Shown: piece by piece, positions 43,841 to 52,589 of the stretch
Position numbering within the stretch: position 1 is the first letter of the stretch
Layout: each line of letters opens with the position of its first letter
Assembly: GCA_902490305.1 (NCBI GenBank)
Contig: CABUDI010000007.1
Location: forward strand, 24,524-88,523
DNA length: 64,000 bases
From: an uncultured Collinsella sp.
GTDB taxonomy: Bacteria > Actinomycetota > Coriobacteriia > Coriobacteriales > Coriobacteriaceae
Reading direction: 5' to 3'
Position numbers and translations under genes: made by a program
The notes under the pieces: generated by a model
What the model saw: the letters and a program-made list of their open reading frames with translations, nothing else
Told to the model about the DNA's origin: nothing
Databases searched by the model: none

Positions 43841-45184
43841 CTAGTTGGCCATAACGCCTTCGGTCCAGGCCTCGACGTCCTCGATGCGCAGGACGTTGGC
43901 AACCTCGGCCACGCAGTCGACGCCTGCAAGCTCGGCGGCGGCAGCCTGGACGTCCTTTTCGAGCGCGCGGTGCGTCAGGAAGATGACCGAGCAGGTGTCG
44001 GTGACGCCCGACTTGCCATCCTCGACCTGATTGATGAGCGAGATCGAGATGTTGTGCTTGGCGAAGATGTCGACCGTCTCGGACAGGGCGCCCACGCGGT
44101 CGGCGACCTTCAGGCGCACATAGTACTTGGTCTGGAGCTCGTCCATGGGCTTAAAGGCGAGGTTGTGGCCGTAGGGCTCGATCTCGGGCAGCGGTGCAAC
44201 GCCGCGGCTGATCTGCTCGGACAGCGACAGGATATCGCCCACGACGGCGCTCGCGGTGGGGAAGGAGCCTGCGCCGGCACCGTAGAACATGGTCTCGCCC
44301 ACAGCGTCGCCCACCACGTAAACGGCGTTCATGGCGCCGTTGACCTTAGCGAGCATGTGGTCGGCAGGGATCAGCGTGGGGTGCACGCGGACGTCGACGC
44401 CGGCATCGGTGTTGCGGGCGATGCCCAGCAGCTTGATGGTGTAGCCGAGCTCGCGGGCCTGGGCAATGTCCTCGGCGCCGATGGTGCGGATGCCCTGCTG
44501 GTAGACGTCATCGGTGGTCACGCGGGTGCCAAAGCCGATGGAGGCGAGGATGGCCGTCTTGCTGGCGGCATCGAAGCCGTCGACGTCGGCGGACGGGTCG
44601 GCCTCGGCGTAGCCCTTGGCCTGGGCGTCGGCGAGCACGTCGGCGTAATCGGCGCCCTCGGCGTCCATGCGCGACAGGATGTAGTTGGTGGTGCCGTTGA
44701 GGATGCCGGCGATGGTCAGAATCTTGTTGCCCACCAGGTCGTGCTCGAGCGTGCTGACGATGGGGATACCGCCGCCGCAGCTGGCCTCGCACTTGATCTG
44801 CACGCCGCACTCACGCGCCTTCTCGGCGAGTGTCTCGACATGACGGCCGAGAAGGGCCTTGTTGGCGGAGACGACGTGCTTGCCGTTCTCGAAGGCGGTG
44901 GTGAAAATCTCGGTCGCGGGGTGCTCGCCGCCGATCAGCTCGACGACGATGTCGACGGCAGGGTCGGTGACGACATCGTGCCAGTCGCTCGTAAAGGCCT
45001 CGCGCTCAATACCAGCGGCTTCGGCCTGCTCCCAGGCAAGCGCGCAGGCGCGGGTCAGCTTAAGGTCGATGCCGTAGGCTGCCAGGTACTCATCGTGGTG
45101 GCTCTTGATCAGACGGGCCACGCCGCCGCCGACGGTTCCCAGACCGATCAGACCGACGTTCACGGCGCGCATGGGTTCGCTCAT
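43841..45184 (-). CDS. hom: Homoserine dehydrogenase
   Basis: The 447-residue enzyme reduces aspartate semialdehyde to homoserine, at the branch to threonine and methionine. It has GLIGLGTVGGGV at the NAD(P) site, VELIGG, and SANKALLG. The catalytic core shows GGGIPIVSTLEHDLVGNKI, ILNGTTNYILSRMD and GYAEADPSADVDGFDAASK. A C-terminal ACT domain (about 360-447) is typical of feedback-controlled forms. The ATG at 45184 has AAGGAG upstream. It diverges from the branched-chain amino acid transporter operon. Confidence 0.95.
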   Translation of the reverse strand: MSEPMRAVNVGLIGLGTVGGGVARLIKSHHDEYLAAYGIDLKLTRACALAWEQAEAAGIEREAFTSDWHDVVTDPAVDIVVELIGGEHPATEIFTTAFENGKHVVSANKALLGRHVETLAEKARECGVQIKCEASCGGGIPIVSTLEHDLVGNKILTIAGILNGTTNYILSRMDAEGADYADVLADAQAKGYAEADPSADVDGFDAASKTAILASIGFGTRVTTDDVYQQGIRTIGAEDIAQARELGYTIKLLGIARNTDAGVDVRVHPTLIPADHMLAKVNGAMNAVYVVGDAVGETMFYGAGAGSFPTASAVVGDILSLSEQISRGVAPLPEIEPYGHNLAFKPMDELQTKYYVRLKVADRVGALSETVDIFAKHNISISLINQVEDGKSGVTDTCSVIFLTHRALEKDVQAAAAELAGVDCVAEVANVLRIEDVEAWTEGVMAN

Positions 45185-45434
45185 AGATAGCTCCTTCGTG
45201 CATCTTATGGATGGATTAACCACTTAAAGGTTGAGTGCATTCTAGCGTGAACCGAGGGCGCGTGCTCGCCAGGCAACAGGAGTCGCACAAAACGGCACCC
45301 CCGAAACGCTGCGGAAACATTGGAAACATGCTCGCTACAAACGGAACTCCGTAACAAACTGTCAACGTTTGCACCATAAGGTTTGCCCTGTACCGCAAGA
45401 CGGCCGCATCGCGGCCAGCGAAAAGGGGGACACC

Positions 45435-46601
45435 ATGCTCAACATCAACAGCACGCTCAGCCGTAGGAACTTTCTCGCCGGCGCCGTGGCACTCGGCAGC
45501 ACCGCCGCACTCGCTGGTTGCTCGTCGGGTGGCTCGGACGGCGGCTCCGCCGATGACGGCAAGACCTTCAAGATCGGTGTCATCGGCCCTCTGACCGGCG
45601 CCGCGGCAACCTATGGCGTTTCGGCCGAGAAGGGTGCCAAGCTCGCCGCCAAGGATTTCTCGACCAAGGACCTCAAATTCTCGCTTAAGTCCGAGGACGA
45701 CGTCGCCGACGGCGAAAAGGCCATCAACGCCTTCAATACCCTGTGCGACTGGGGCATGCGGGCGCTCGTCGGCCCCGTCACGACTGGTGCCGCCGTCGCC
45801 GTCTCGGGCGAGATCGCCGGCGATATGCTCATGGTCACGCCTTCGGCCTCGTCGCTCGACGTCACCAAGGACAAGACCACGGTCTTTCAGGTTTGCTTCA
45901 CCGATCCCACCATGGGCGCCAGCGCCGCGAAGTTCTTGGCCGAGAAGTACGCGGATGCCAAGATCGCCCTGTTCTACAACTCCGGCGATACGTATAGCTC
46001 GGGCGTTGCCGACGCTTTTGCCGAGCAGGCCAAGGCGTCCAAGCTCGATATCGTCGATACCGAGACCTTTAAGGACGACTCCTCCACGAGCTTTACCAAC
46101 CAGCTCACCAAGGCCAAGGAGGCCGGCGCCACGCTCATCTTTGCGCCGATCTACTACACGCCGGCGTCCGTCCTGCTCAAGAACGCCAAGGACATGGGCT
46201 ACGATATGACGCTCATGGGTACCGACGGCATGGACGGCCTGCTCTCTGTCGAGGGCTTCGATACCTCTCTTGCCGAGGGGGTACTGCTCATGACCCCGTT
46301 TTCGGCTGACGACGAGAAGAATGCCGACTTCGTCAAGGCCTATAAGGATGCCTACGACGAGACGCCTAACCAGTTTGCCGCCGACGCCTACGATTGCGTC
46401 CACGCAATCGTCGAGGCTATCGATAAAGCGGGCATCGACCTTACGGCCGACGGTGCCGACATTGCCGGCGACCTTGCCAAGGCCATGCGCAAGATCAAGA
46501 TCGAGGGCCTGACGGGCGAGCTCACGTGGAACGACGAAGGCCAAGTCGAGAAGCCCGCTACGGCCTATGTGATTCAGGACGGCAAGTACATCGCCGCCTA
46601 A
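45435..46601 (+). CDS. livJ: Branched-chain amino acid-type ABC binding lipoprotein 1
   Basis: The 388-residue lipoprotein has an RR-containing signal peptide (SRRNFLAGAVALGSTAALAGC) with the lipidated Cys after a lipobox. A type I periplasmic-binding fold follows, of the Leu/Ile/Val family (IGVIGPLTGAAATYGV, AFNTLCDWGMRALVGP, VTPSASSLDV, FYNSGDTYSSG). It captures amino acids for the LivHMGF importer encoded downstream. ATG 45435 follows GGGGGA. A close paralogue follows after 271 bp, sharing a 68-base identical tract. Confidence 0.93.
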   Translation: MLNINSTLSRRNFLAGAVALGSTAALAGCSSGGSDGGSADDGKTFKIGVIGPLTGAAATYGVSAEKGAKLAAKDFSTKDLKFSLKSEDDVADGEKAINAFNTLCDWGMRALVGPVTTGAAVAVSGEIAGDMLMVTPSASSLDVTKDKTTVFQVCFTDPTMGASAAKFLAEKYADAKIALFYNSGDTYSSGVADAFAEQAKASKLDIVDTETFKDDSSTSFTNQLTKAKEAGATLIFAPIYYTPASVLLKNAKDMGYDMTLMGTDGMDGLLSVEGFDTSLAEGVLLMTPFSADDEKNADFVKAYKDAYDETPNQFAADAYDCVHAIVEAIDKAGIDLTADGADIAGDLAKAMRKIKIEGLTGELTWNDEGQVEKPATAYVIQDGKYIAA

Positions 46602-46872
46602 GTGCGCATAAAGCACGACCGGTGAGGCTGTTTTATTCAGGGCAGGGACGCCTGTAACAGAATGGAAACATTACTTTTACATAATAAAGTGGCTAAACTG
46701 CATAAAGCAATGAAAATACGCAGGAATATGGATAAATGAACAAATCCAAAGAAAAGTTGAAATAATCAACACTTTTCTCAACTAAAGCGTCTACTATTTT
46801 GCGAACGCCGAACACGGCGAAGGATGGCCTGTCGGGTAACCGAAACCCGACGAGATTTGAGAGGAGAGCCGC
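46602..46872. promoter_or_regulatory. AT-rich region before second binding-protein gene
   Basis: This region is far richer in A and T than the rest of the window. It contains ACATAATAA (about 46680) as a possible -10 area. A GAAAAGTTG...CAACACTTTTC hairpin lies near 46751-46778, and a GTCGGGT/ACCCGAC hairpin at about 46829-46850. A GGAAACAT motif at 46664 is shared with two copies at 45313 and 45322, upstream of the first binding-protein gene. The second gene therefore probably has its own promoter. Confidence 0.45.
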
Positions 46873-48060
46873 ATGTCGAGCCTCACCGGTAAGTCATTGA
46901 ACCCTGTTATGAATCGCAGGAGCGTTATCGCGAGCGCAGCAGGTCTGGGGGCGATGTCCATTCTAGCTGGCTGCTCCTCCAACGGCGGCGACAGTGGTTC
47001 CGCTTCGGGCGACGCTTCGTTTAAGATCGGCACCATCGGCCCGCTGACCGGTGCCAACGCGTCCTACGGCAAGTCCGTTACCCAGGGCGTCGAGCTTGGC
47101 TGCAAGGATTTCTCGACCAAGGAGCTGCCGCTTGCCAGCAAGGCCGAGGATGACCAGGCCGATGGCGAGAAGGCCGTCAACGCCTTTAATACCCTGCTCG
47201 ACTGGGGCATGCAGGCTCTCGTCGGCCCGACCACCACGGGTGCGTCGGTTGCCGTTGCCGCCGAGTGCGGTAACGACCCCAAGACGTTCATGATCACCCC
47301 GTCCGCGTCCTCCGAGGACGTCACCGACGGCAAGGATTGCGTCTTCCAGGTTTGCTTCACCGACCCCAACCAGGGTGTCAACGCTGCCAAGTTCCTGGCG
47401 CAGAAGTATGCGGACGAGAAGTTCGTGCTGTTCTATAACTCCGGCGACGCCTATTCTTCGGGCATCGCAGATTCCTTTAAGGCCCAGGCCGCTGAGTCCA
47501 AGCTCGAGATTGTCGACGAGGAGACCTTTAAGGACGACTCCGCCACGAGCTTTACCAACCAGCTGACCAAGGCCAAGCAGGCCGGCGCCACCATGATCTT
47601 TGCGCCGATCTACTACACGCCGGCGTCCGTCCTGCTCAAGAACGCCAAGGACATGGGCTACGACGTCAAGATGATGGGCTGCGACGGCATGGATGGCATC
47701 CTGGGCGTTGAGGGCTTCGATACCTCTCTTGCCGAGGGCCTGCTGCTCATGACCCCGTTCTCCGCCGACGACGAGAAGAACGCCGACTTCGTCAACGCTT
47801 ACAAGGATAAGTACGGCGATACCCCCGACCAGTTTGCCGCCGACGCCTACGACGGCGTGCACGCGGTTGCCGAGGCCCTCAAGGAGGCCGGTCTTGGTGT
47901 CGACGCCGACCCGACCGAGGTCGCCGAGAAGCTGTCCAAGGCTATGCTCAAGATTACCGTTGACGGTCTGACCGGCAAGCTCACCTGGAACGATAAGGGC
48001 CAGGTCCAGAAGGAGCCCACGGCGTACGTCATCACCGACGGCAAGTACGTACAGGCCTAA
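46873..48060 (+). CDS. livJ: Branched-chain amino acid-type ABC binding lipoprotein 2
   Basis: The 395-residue paralogue of the preceding protein has a lipobox ILAGCSS after an RR-containing signal. It shows the same fold (IGTIGPLTGANASYGKS, AFNTLLDWGMQALVGP, FYNSGDAYSSG). The ATG at 46873 has GAGGAGAG upstream; an internal ATG at the MNRRS segment would also give a normal signal peptide. Most differences from the first copy are in the N-terminal third, consistent with altered specificity or expression. It is followed by the permease genes after a hairpin. Confidence 0.92.
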   Translation: MSSLTGKSLNPVMNRRSVIASAAGLGAMSILAGCSSNGGDSGSASGDASFKIGTIGPLTGANASYGKSVTQGVELGCKDFSTKELPLASKAEDDQADGEKAVNAFNTLLDWGMQALVGPTTTGASVAVAAECGNDPKTFMITPSASSEDVTDGKDCVFQVCFTDPNQGVNAAKFLAQKYADEKFVLFYNSGDAYSSGIADSFKAQAAESKLEIVDEETFKDDSATSFTNQLTKAKQAGATMIFAPIYYTPASVLLKNAKDMGYDVKMMGCDGMDGILGVEGFDTSLAEGLLLMTPFSADDEKNADFVNAYKDKYGDTPDQFAADAYDGVHAVAEALKEAGLGVDADPTEVAEKLSKAMLKITVDGLTGKLTWNDKGQVQKEPTAYVITDGKYVQA

Positions 48061-48092
48061 TTGGCCGCCTTACATAGAGCGGTTTTGATCCC

Positions 48093-48153
48093 AAGCAGGG
48101 GAGGTTTTGGCCTTCCCTGCTTGCTTGGTATCTAGGGACAGTGTAACGTCCCT
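48093..48153 (+). promoter_or_regulatory. Hairpins between binding protein and permease genes
   Basis: AAGCAGGGGAGG (48093-48104) pairs with CCTTCCCTGCTT (48111-48122) without a following T run. A second AGGGAC / GTCCCT stem is at 48134-48153. They probably protect the binding-protein mRNA or attenuate read-through, giving more binding protein than permease. Confidence 0.5.
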
Positions 48154-48199
48154 GTTTCATACATTAACTGGAAACCTATTCGAAAGGGGGATGTGGAAC

Positions 48200-49081
48200 A
48201 TGACGGTCTTTATCCAATACCTGGTCAACGGCCTGTCCATGGGCAGCGTCTACGCCATCATCGCGTTGGGCTACACCATGGTCTACGGTATCGCCAAGAT
48301 GCTCAACTTCGCTCACGGCGATGTCATCATGGTCGGTGCCTATGTCTCGTTCTGCGCCACGTCGTATCTCGGCCTCCCGGGCTGGGCATCTGTAATTCTC
48401 TCTTGTGCGGTCTGCACGGTTCTCGGTGTTCTCATCGAGGGCCTGGCCTATAAGCCGTTGCGCCAAGCAGGCCCGCTGGCCGTTCTGATCACGGCTATCG
48501 GCGTGTCCTACTTCCTGCAGAACGCCGCGCAGCTTCTGTGGGGCGCCACGCCCAAGAACTTCACTTCGCTCGTCACCTTCCAGGTGCCGGAGTTCTTGGC
48601 CAAGTTCAACGTAAGCGCCGTCTCGCTCGTCACCATCGTCGCCTGCCTGGTTATCATGGCCGGCCTGATGTTCTTTACGGGTAAGACCAAGATGGGCAAA
48701 GCCATGCGCGCCGTGTCCGAGGACAAGGCCGCCGCTCAGCTCATGGGCATCAACGTCAACCGCACCATCTCGATGACGTTTGCCATCGGCTCTGCCCTTG
48801 CCGCCATCGCCGGCGTGCTGCTGTGCTCCTACTCGCCGGTGCTGCAGCCTACGACAGGCGCCATGCCTGGCATCAAGGCCTTCGACGCCGCCGTCTTCGG
48901 TGGCATCGGCTCCATCCCCGGCGCCTTTGTCGGCGGCATTCTCATCGGCATAATCGAGGCGATGGCGCAGGCCTACATTTCCACGAGCCTTGCCAACTCC
49001 ATCGTCTTTGGTGTTTTGATCATCGTCCTGCTCGTCAAGCCTGCCGGCCTCTTGGGCAAGTACGTCCCCGAGAAGGTGTAG
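48200..49081 (+). CDS. livH: Branched-chain amino acid ABC permease LivH
   Basis: The 293-residue permease has about eight membrane helices, with LVNGLSMGSVYAIIALGYTMVYG, LNFAHGDVIMVGAY and the cytoplasmic coupling loop RAVSEDKAAAQLMGIN. It forms the channel with LivM. ATG 48200 lies nine bases after AAAGGGGG; an ATG at 48191 is too close to it. It is the first of four tightly packed genes. Confidence 0.94.
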   Translation: MTVFIQYLVNGLSMGSVYAIIALGYTMVYGIAKMLNFAHGDVIMVGAYVSFCATSYLGLPGWASVILSCAVCTVLGVLIEGLAYKPLRQAGPLAVLITAIGVSYFLQNAAQLLWGATPKNFTSLVTFQVPEFLAKFNVSAVSLVTIVACLVIMAGLMFFTGKTKMGKAMRAVSEDKAAAQLMGINVNRTISMTFAIGSALAAIAGVLLCSYSPVLQPTTGAMPGIKAFDAAVFGGIGSIPGAFVGGILIGIIEAMAQAYISTSLANSIVFGVLIIVLLVKPAGLLGKYVPEKV

Positions 49082-50170
49082 GTGAGCGTTATGAAGTTTC
49101 TTAAAGATAAGCAGACGCGTCACGACTTTGTCACGTACGCCATGTGCATCGTGGCATTTGCCATCGTGTTCTTTATGCAGTCCAACCATATGATCCCGCG
49201 CATGATCGCCGGTCAGTTGGTTCCCATTACGGCCTACATCGTCATGGCCATTTCCCTCAACCTCGTCGTCGGCATCGCGGGCGACCTGTCGCTGGGCCAT
49301 GCGGGCTTTATGAGTGTCGGCGCCTATACGGGCATCGTCACCGCGGTCGCCCTCGAGAGCGCCGTTCCCTCCGATCCGGTGCGCCTGATCATCAGCATCG
49401 TGGTCGGCGCTATCGCCGCTGCCATCTTGGGCTTCTTGATTGGCATCCCGGTCCTTCGCCTGAGCGGCGATTACCTGGCTATCGTGACGCTGGCCTTTGG
49501 CGAGATTATCAAAGAGATCGTCACCTGCCTCATTGTGGGCGTCGACTCGCGCGGCCTGCACGTGATCTTTAACATCACGGGCAACTCTACGATCGACGAC
49601 CTGCACCTGCTCGAGGACGGCACCGCCATCATCAAGGGCGCCCAGGGCGCCTCGGGCGTGTCGACGTACTCGACCTTCCTCGCCGGTGCCATCCTGGTCA
49701 TGGTCGCACTCGTGATCGTGCTCAACCTGGTTCGCAGCCGTACCGGCCGTGCCATTATGGCCGTGCGCGATAACAAGATTGCAGCCGAGTCCGTAGGCAT
49801 CTCCGTCACCGAGTACCGCATGATCGCCTTCGTGGTTTCCGCTGCCCTCGCCGGTGCTGCCGGAGCCCTCTTCGGCGGTAACTTCTCGCAGCTCTCCGCC
49901 ACCAAGTTCGACTTCAACACGTCCATCCTCATTCTGGTGTTCGTGGTCCTGGGTGGCCTGGGCAACATGCGCGGCTCCGTCATCGCGGCGGCGTTGCTCA
50001 CGGTGCTTCCCGAACTGCTCCGTCAGTTCTCGGACTACCGCATGCTCATCTACGCCATCGTGTTGATCCTGGTCATGATCTTTACCAACAACCCGCAGCT
50101 CAAGGCGTTCTTCGGCCGCGTCAAGGACCGCTTTGCTTCCAAGAAGGAGGTGGCAGCCGATGCCCAGTAA
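49082..50170 (+). CDS. livM: Branched-chain amino acid ABC permease LivM
   Basis: The 362-residue permease has about ten membrane helices. NLVVGIAGDLSLGHAGFMSVGAY and the coupling motif RAIMAVRDNKIAAESVGIS identify LivM. The start may be GTG 49082, which abuts the livH stop, or ATG 49091 three codons later. The end overlaps livG by 11 bases. Confidence 0.94.
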   Translation: MSVMKFLKDKQTRHDFVTYAMCIVAFAIVFFMQSNHMIPRMIAGQLVPITAYIVMAISLNLVVGIAGDLSLGHAGFMSVGAYTGIVTAVALESAVPSDPVRLIISIVVGAIAAAILGFLIGIPVLRLSGDYLAIVTLAFGEIIKEIVTCLIVGVDSRGLHVIFNITGNSTIDDLHLLEDGTAIIKGAQGASGVSTYSTFLAGAILVMVALVIVLNLVRSRTGRAIMAVRDNKIAAESVGISVTEYRMIAFVVSAALAGAAGALFGGNFSQLSATKFDFNTSILILVFVVLGGLGNMRGSVIAAALLTVLPELLRQFSDYRMLIYAIVLILVMIFTNNPQLKAFFGRVKDRFASKKEVAADAQ

Positions 50171-51020
50171 ATTTGAGTTCAACAAGGGCAAGATGGTCCC
50201 GTATCCTTCTGGCGCCATCGTTCCCGACCGCGATCTGGGCGAGCGCCCGGCACTCGAGTGCATCCACCTGGGTATTGAGTTCGGTGGCCTTAAGGCAGTC
50301 GACGACTTTAGCCTGACTATCGGCAAGACCGAGATCGCCGGTCTGATCGGCCCCAACGGTGCCGGTAAGACCACGGTCTTCAACTTGCTCACCAAGGTGT
50401 ATCAGCCCACGCACGGCACCATCCTGCTCGACGGCGAGGACACCTCGGGCAAGTCGGTCTATCAGGTCAACCGTATGGGCATCGCCCGTACCTTCCAAAA
50501 CATTCGCCTGTTCAACACCATGACGGTGGAGGACAACGTTAAGGTCGGCCTGCACAACCAGGAGCGCTACTCCGGCTTTGAGGGCGTGCTGCGTCTGCCG
50601 ACGTATTGGAAGCACGAGAAGGCCGCCCACGAGCGCGCCATGGAGCTGCTGTCCATTTTTGATATGGAGCACCTGGCAAATGAGCAGGCCGGATCGCTGC
50701 CTTATGGCGCACAGCGTCGTCTGGAGATCGTCCGCGCGCTTGCTACCAACCCCAAGCTACTGCTGCTCGACGAGCCTGCCGCCGGCATGAACCCGTCCGA
50801 GACCGCGGAGCTCATGGAGAACATCGTTAAGATTCGCGACACCTTCGGCATTGCCATCATGCTTATCGAGCACGACATGTCGCTCGTCATGAATATTTGC
50901 GAGGGTATCTGCGTGCTCAACTTTGGTAAGGTCATCGCCAAGGGCACGGCCGAGGAAATCCAGAACAACGACGCTGTTATCGAGGCATATCTGGGCAAGC
51001 AGGATAAGGGGGAGAACTAA
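50160..51020 (+). CDS. livG: Branched-chain amino acid ABC ATPase LivG
   Basis: The 286-residue ATPase has Walker A GPNGAGKTT, the signature LPYGAQRRLEI (a PYG variant as in LivG), and LLLLDEPAAGMNP followed by the H-loop IEHDMS. A 30-residue N-terminal extension precedes the usual start. ATG 50160 lies inside the end of livM with AAGGAGG upstream. It powers import together with LivF. Confidence 0.94.
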   Translation: MPSKFEFNKGKMVPYPSGAIVPDRDLGERPALECIHLGIEFGGLKAVDDFSLTIGKTEIAGLIGPNGAGKTTVFNLLTKVYQPTHGTILLDGEDTSGKSVYQVNRMGIARTFQNIRLFNTMTVEDNVKVGLHNQERYSGFEGVLRLPTYWKHEKAAHERAMELLSIFDMEHLANEQAGSLPYGAQRRLEIVRALATNPKLLLLDEPAAGMNPSETAELMENIVKIRDTFGIAIMLIEHDMSLVMNICEGICVLNFGKVIAKGTAEEIQNNDAVIEAYLGKQDKGEN

Positions 51021-51734
51021 ATGGCAGAGCCGATGCTTTCCGTCTACAACATCAACGTCTGGTACGGCGCCATCCACGCCATCAAGGACATCTCCTTTAA
51101 CGTCAACGAGGGCGAGATCGTTGCTCTGATCGGTGCGAACGGTGCTGGTAAGTCCACAACGCTCAAGACCGTCTCGGGCCTGCTGCGCTCCAAGACCGGC
51201 TCCATCAAGTTTATGGGCGAGGATATTACCCATACGCCCGCCGATAAGCTGGTGGGTAAGGGTCTGGCTCAGGTCCCCGAGGGCCGTCGCGCCTTTTTGC
51301 AGATGACGGTTGAGGAGAACCTGGAGATGGGCGCCTATACACAGCCCAAGTCCACGGTTGCTCCAGGCCTGGAGCGCGTCTACGAGCAGTTCCCGCGCCT
51401 TAAGGAGCGCCGTCGACAGGTCGCCGGCACCCTTTCGGGCGGCGAGCAGCAGATGCTCGTTATGGGGCGCGCCCTTATGAGCAACCCCAAGCTGCTCATG
51501 CTCGACGAGCCTTCCATGGGCCTGGCACCGATTCTGATTGAGCAGATCTTCCAGATTGTCGAGGATCTGCACAAGGCCGGCACCACGGTGCTTCTGGTCG
51601 AGCAGAACGCGCAGATGGCGCTTTCCATCGCCACACGCGGCTACGTGCTCGAGACCGGCAAGATCACCATGACCGGCACGGGCCAAGAGCTCCTGCACGA
51701 CGACAACGTCCGCAAAGCCTATCTTGGTGGTTAA
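51021..51734 (+). CDS. livF: Branched-chain amino acid ABC ATPase LivF
   Basis: The 237-residue ATPase has Walker A GANGAGKST, signature LSGGEQQML, LLMLDEPSMGLAP and VEQNAQ at the H-loop position. It pairs with LivG on the cytoplasmic side. The ATG directly abuts the livG stop. A strong terminator follows. Confidence 0.95.
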   Translation: MAEPMLSVYNINVWYGAIHAIKDISFNVNEGEIVALIGANGAGKSTTLKTVSGLLRSKTGSIKFMGEDITHTPADKLVGKGLAQVPEGRRAFLQMTVEENLEMGAYTQPKSTVAPGLERVYEQFPRLKERRRQVAGTLSGGEQQMLVMGRALMSNPKLLMLDEPSMGLAPILIEQIFQIVEDLHKAGTTVLLVEQNAQMALSIATRGYVLETGKITMTGTGQELLHDDNVRKAYLGG

Positions 51735-51744
51735 TCCATTCAAC

Positions 51745-51781
51745 AAAGGGGCGCTGACTATCCCGGTCAGCGCCCCTTTTT
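51745..51781 (+). terminator. Intrinsic terminator of the liv operon
   Basis: AAAGGGGCGCTGAC (51745-51758) pairs with GTCAGCGCCCCTTTT (51766-51780), ending in a T run. Confidence 0.88.
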
Positions 51782-51850
51782 AAGTTGCGGTGAAATAGGG
51801 ACTAAATAGGGATCCTGGACGCCAAAACAGTCCCTATTCCACCGCAACTT
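51782..51850. repeat. Long extragenic palindrome
   Basis: Two 22-base arms (51782-51803 and 51829-51850) are complementary except for one position that gives a G-U pair. They flank a 25-nt loop in which AAATAGGGA is repeated. The GGGACT...AGTCCC core links it to the palindromes at 6279 and 20402. It sits between the liv terminator and cutC. Confidence 0.75.
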
Positions 51851-51908
51851 CATGGGGATGTGTGACAATGCCCGTCGGAAAACATCTGCTGTCTTTGGGG
51901 GTCTATCT

Positions 51909-52586
51909 ATGCTGTACGAGTTTTGTGCCGAGAACTTTGAGCGGGTGCCGGCGGCTATCGATGCCGGTGCAAGGCGTATTGAACTGTGCGACAACCTTGC
52001 CGTCGGTGGCACTACACCCTCGGCCGGTGTTATCAGCGCTACAGTCAGCTATGCTCACGAGCATGACGCGCGAGTGATGTGCATGATTCGCCCGCGTGGC
52101 GGTGACTTTCATTACAACCAAGACGAGCTGCGCATGATGGAGATGGACCTGGGCCTTGCCGTAAGCGCCGGCGTTGACGGCTTGGTCTTTGGCAGCTGCA
52201 AGCCCTGCGCTGGCGGATGGGCGCTCGACGAGCTTACGTTGGGCGCTCTCGTGATGGCCGCGGGCTGCGCGACCGAGGAATGCAAGCGTGAGCCCATCGA
52301 CATCACCTTCCACATGGCGTTTGATCAGCTCTCGCCCGAGGCTCAGCTCGATGCGATTGATACACTTGCCGACTGCGGCGTTACGCGCATCCTCACGCAT
52401 GGCGGCGCTGCCGGTACGTCGATCGAGGATAATTTCGATTACCTGGCTCGTTTAATCGAGTATGCGGGCGATCGTTTGACCATCCTTCCCGGCGGCGGTA
52501 TCACTACGGCAAATCGCGACGCGGTCGCGGCGGCGCTAGGCGTCTCCGAGCTCCATGGCACCAAGATCGTGCCGCTGGAGGTATAA
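51909..52586 (+). CDS. cutC: CutC family protein
   Basis: The 225-residue TIM-barrel protein matches CutC, historically linked to copper homeostasis but of uncertain biochemical role. It has EFCAENFERVPAAIDAGARRIELCDNLAVGGTTPS, MIRPRGGDFHYN, ITFHMAFDQ and LTHGGAA, the usual conserved stretches. ATG 51909 has GGGGG upstream. A DUF4931 gene follows after 3 bases, so they are probably cotranscribed. Confidence 0.93.
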   Translation: MLYEFCAENFERVPAAIDAGARRIELCDNLAVGGTTPSAGVISATVSYAHEHDARVMCMIRPRGGDFHYNQDELRMMEMDLGLAVSAGVDGLVFGSCKPCAGGWALDELTLGALVMAAGCATEECKREPIDITFHMAFDQLSPEAQLDAIDTLADCGVTRILTHGGAAGTSIEDNFDYLARLIEYAGDRLTILPGGGITTANRDAVAAALGVSELHGTKIVPLEV

Positions 52587-52589
52587 CCC

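Noticed and set aside
48176..50395. A 739-codon minus-strand frame opposite livHM
   Set aside because: Asp/His/Gly-rich low-complexity sequence antisense to intact permease genes.
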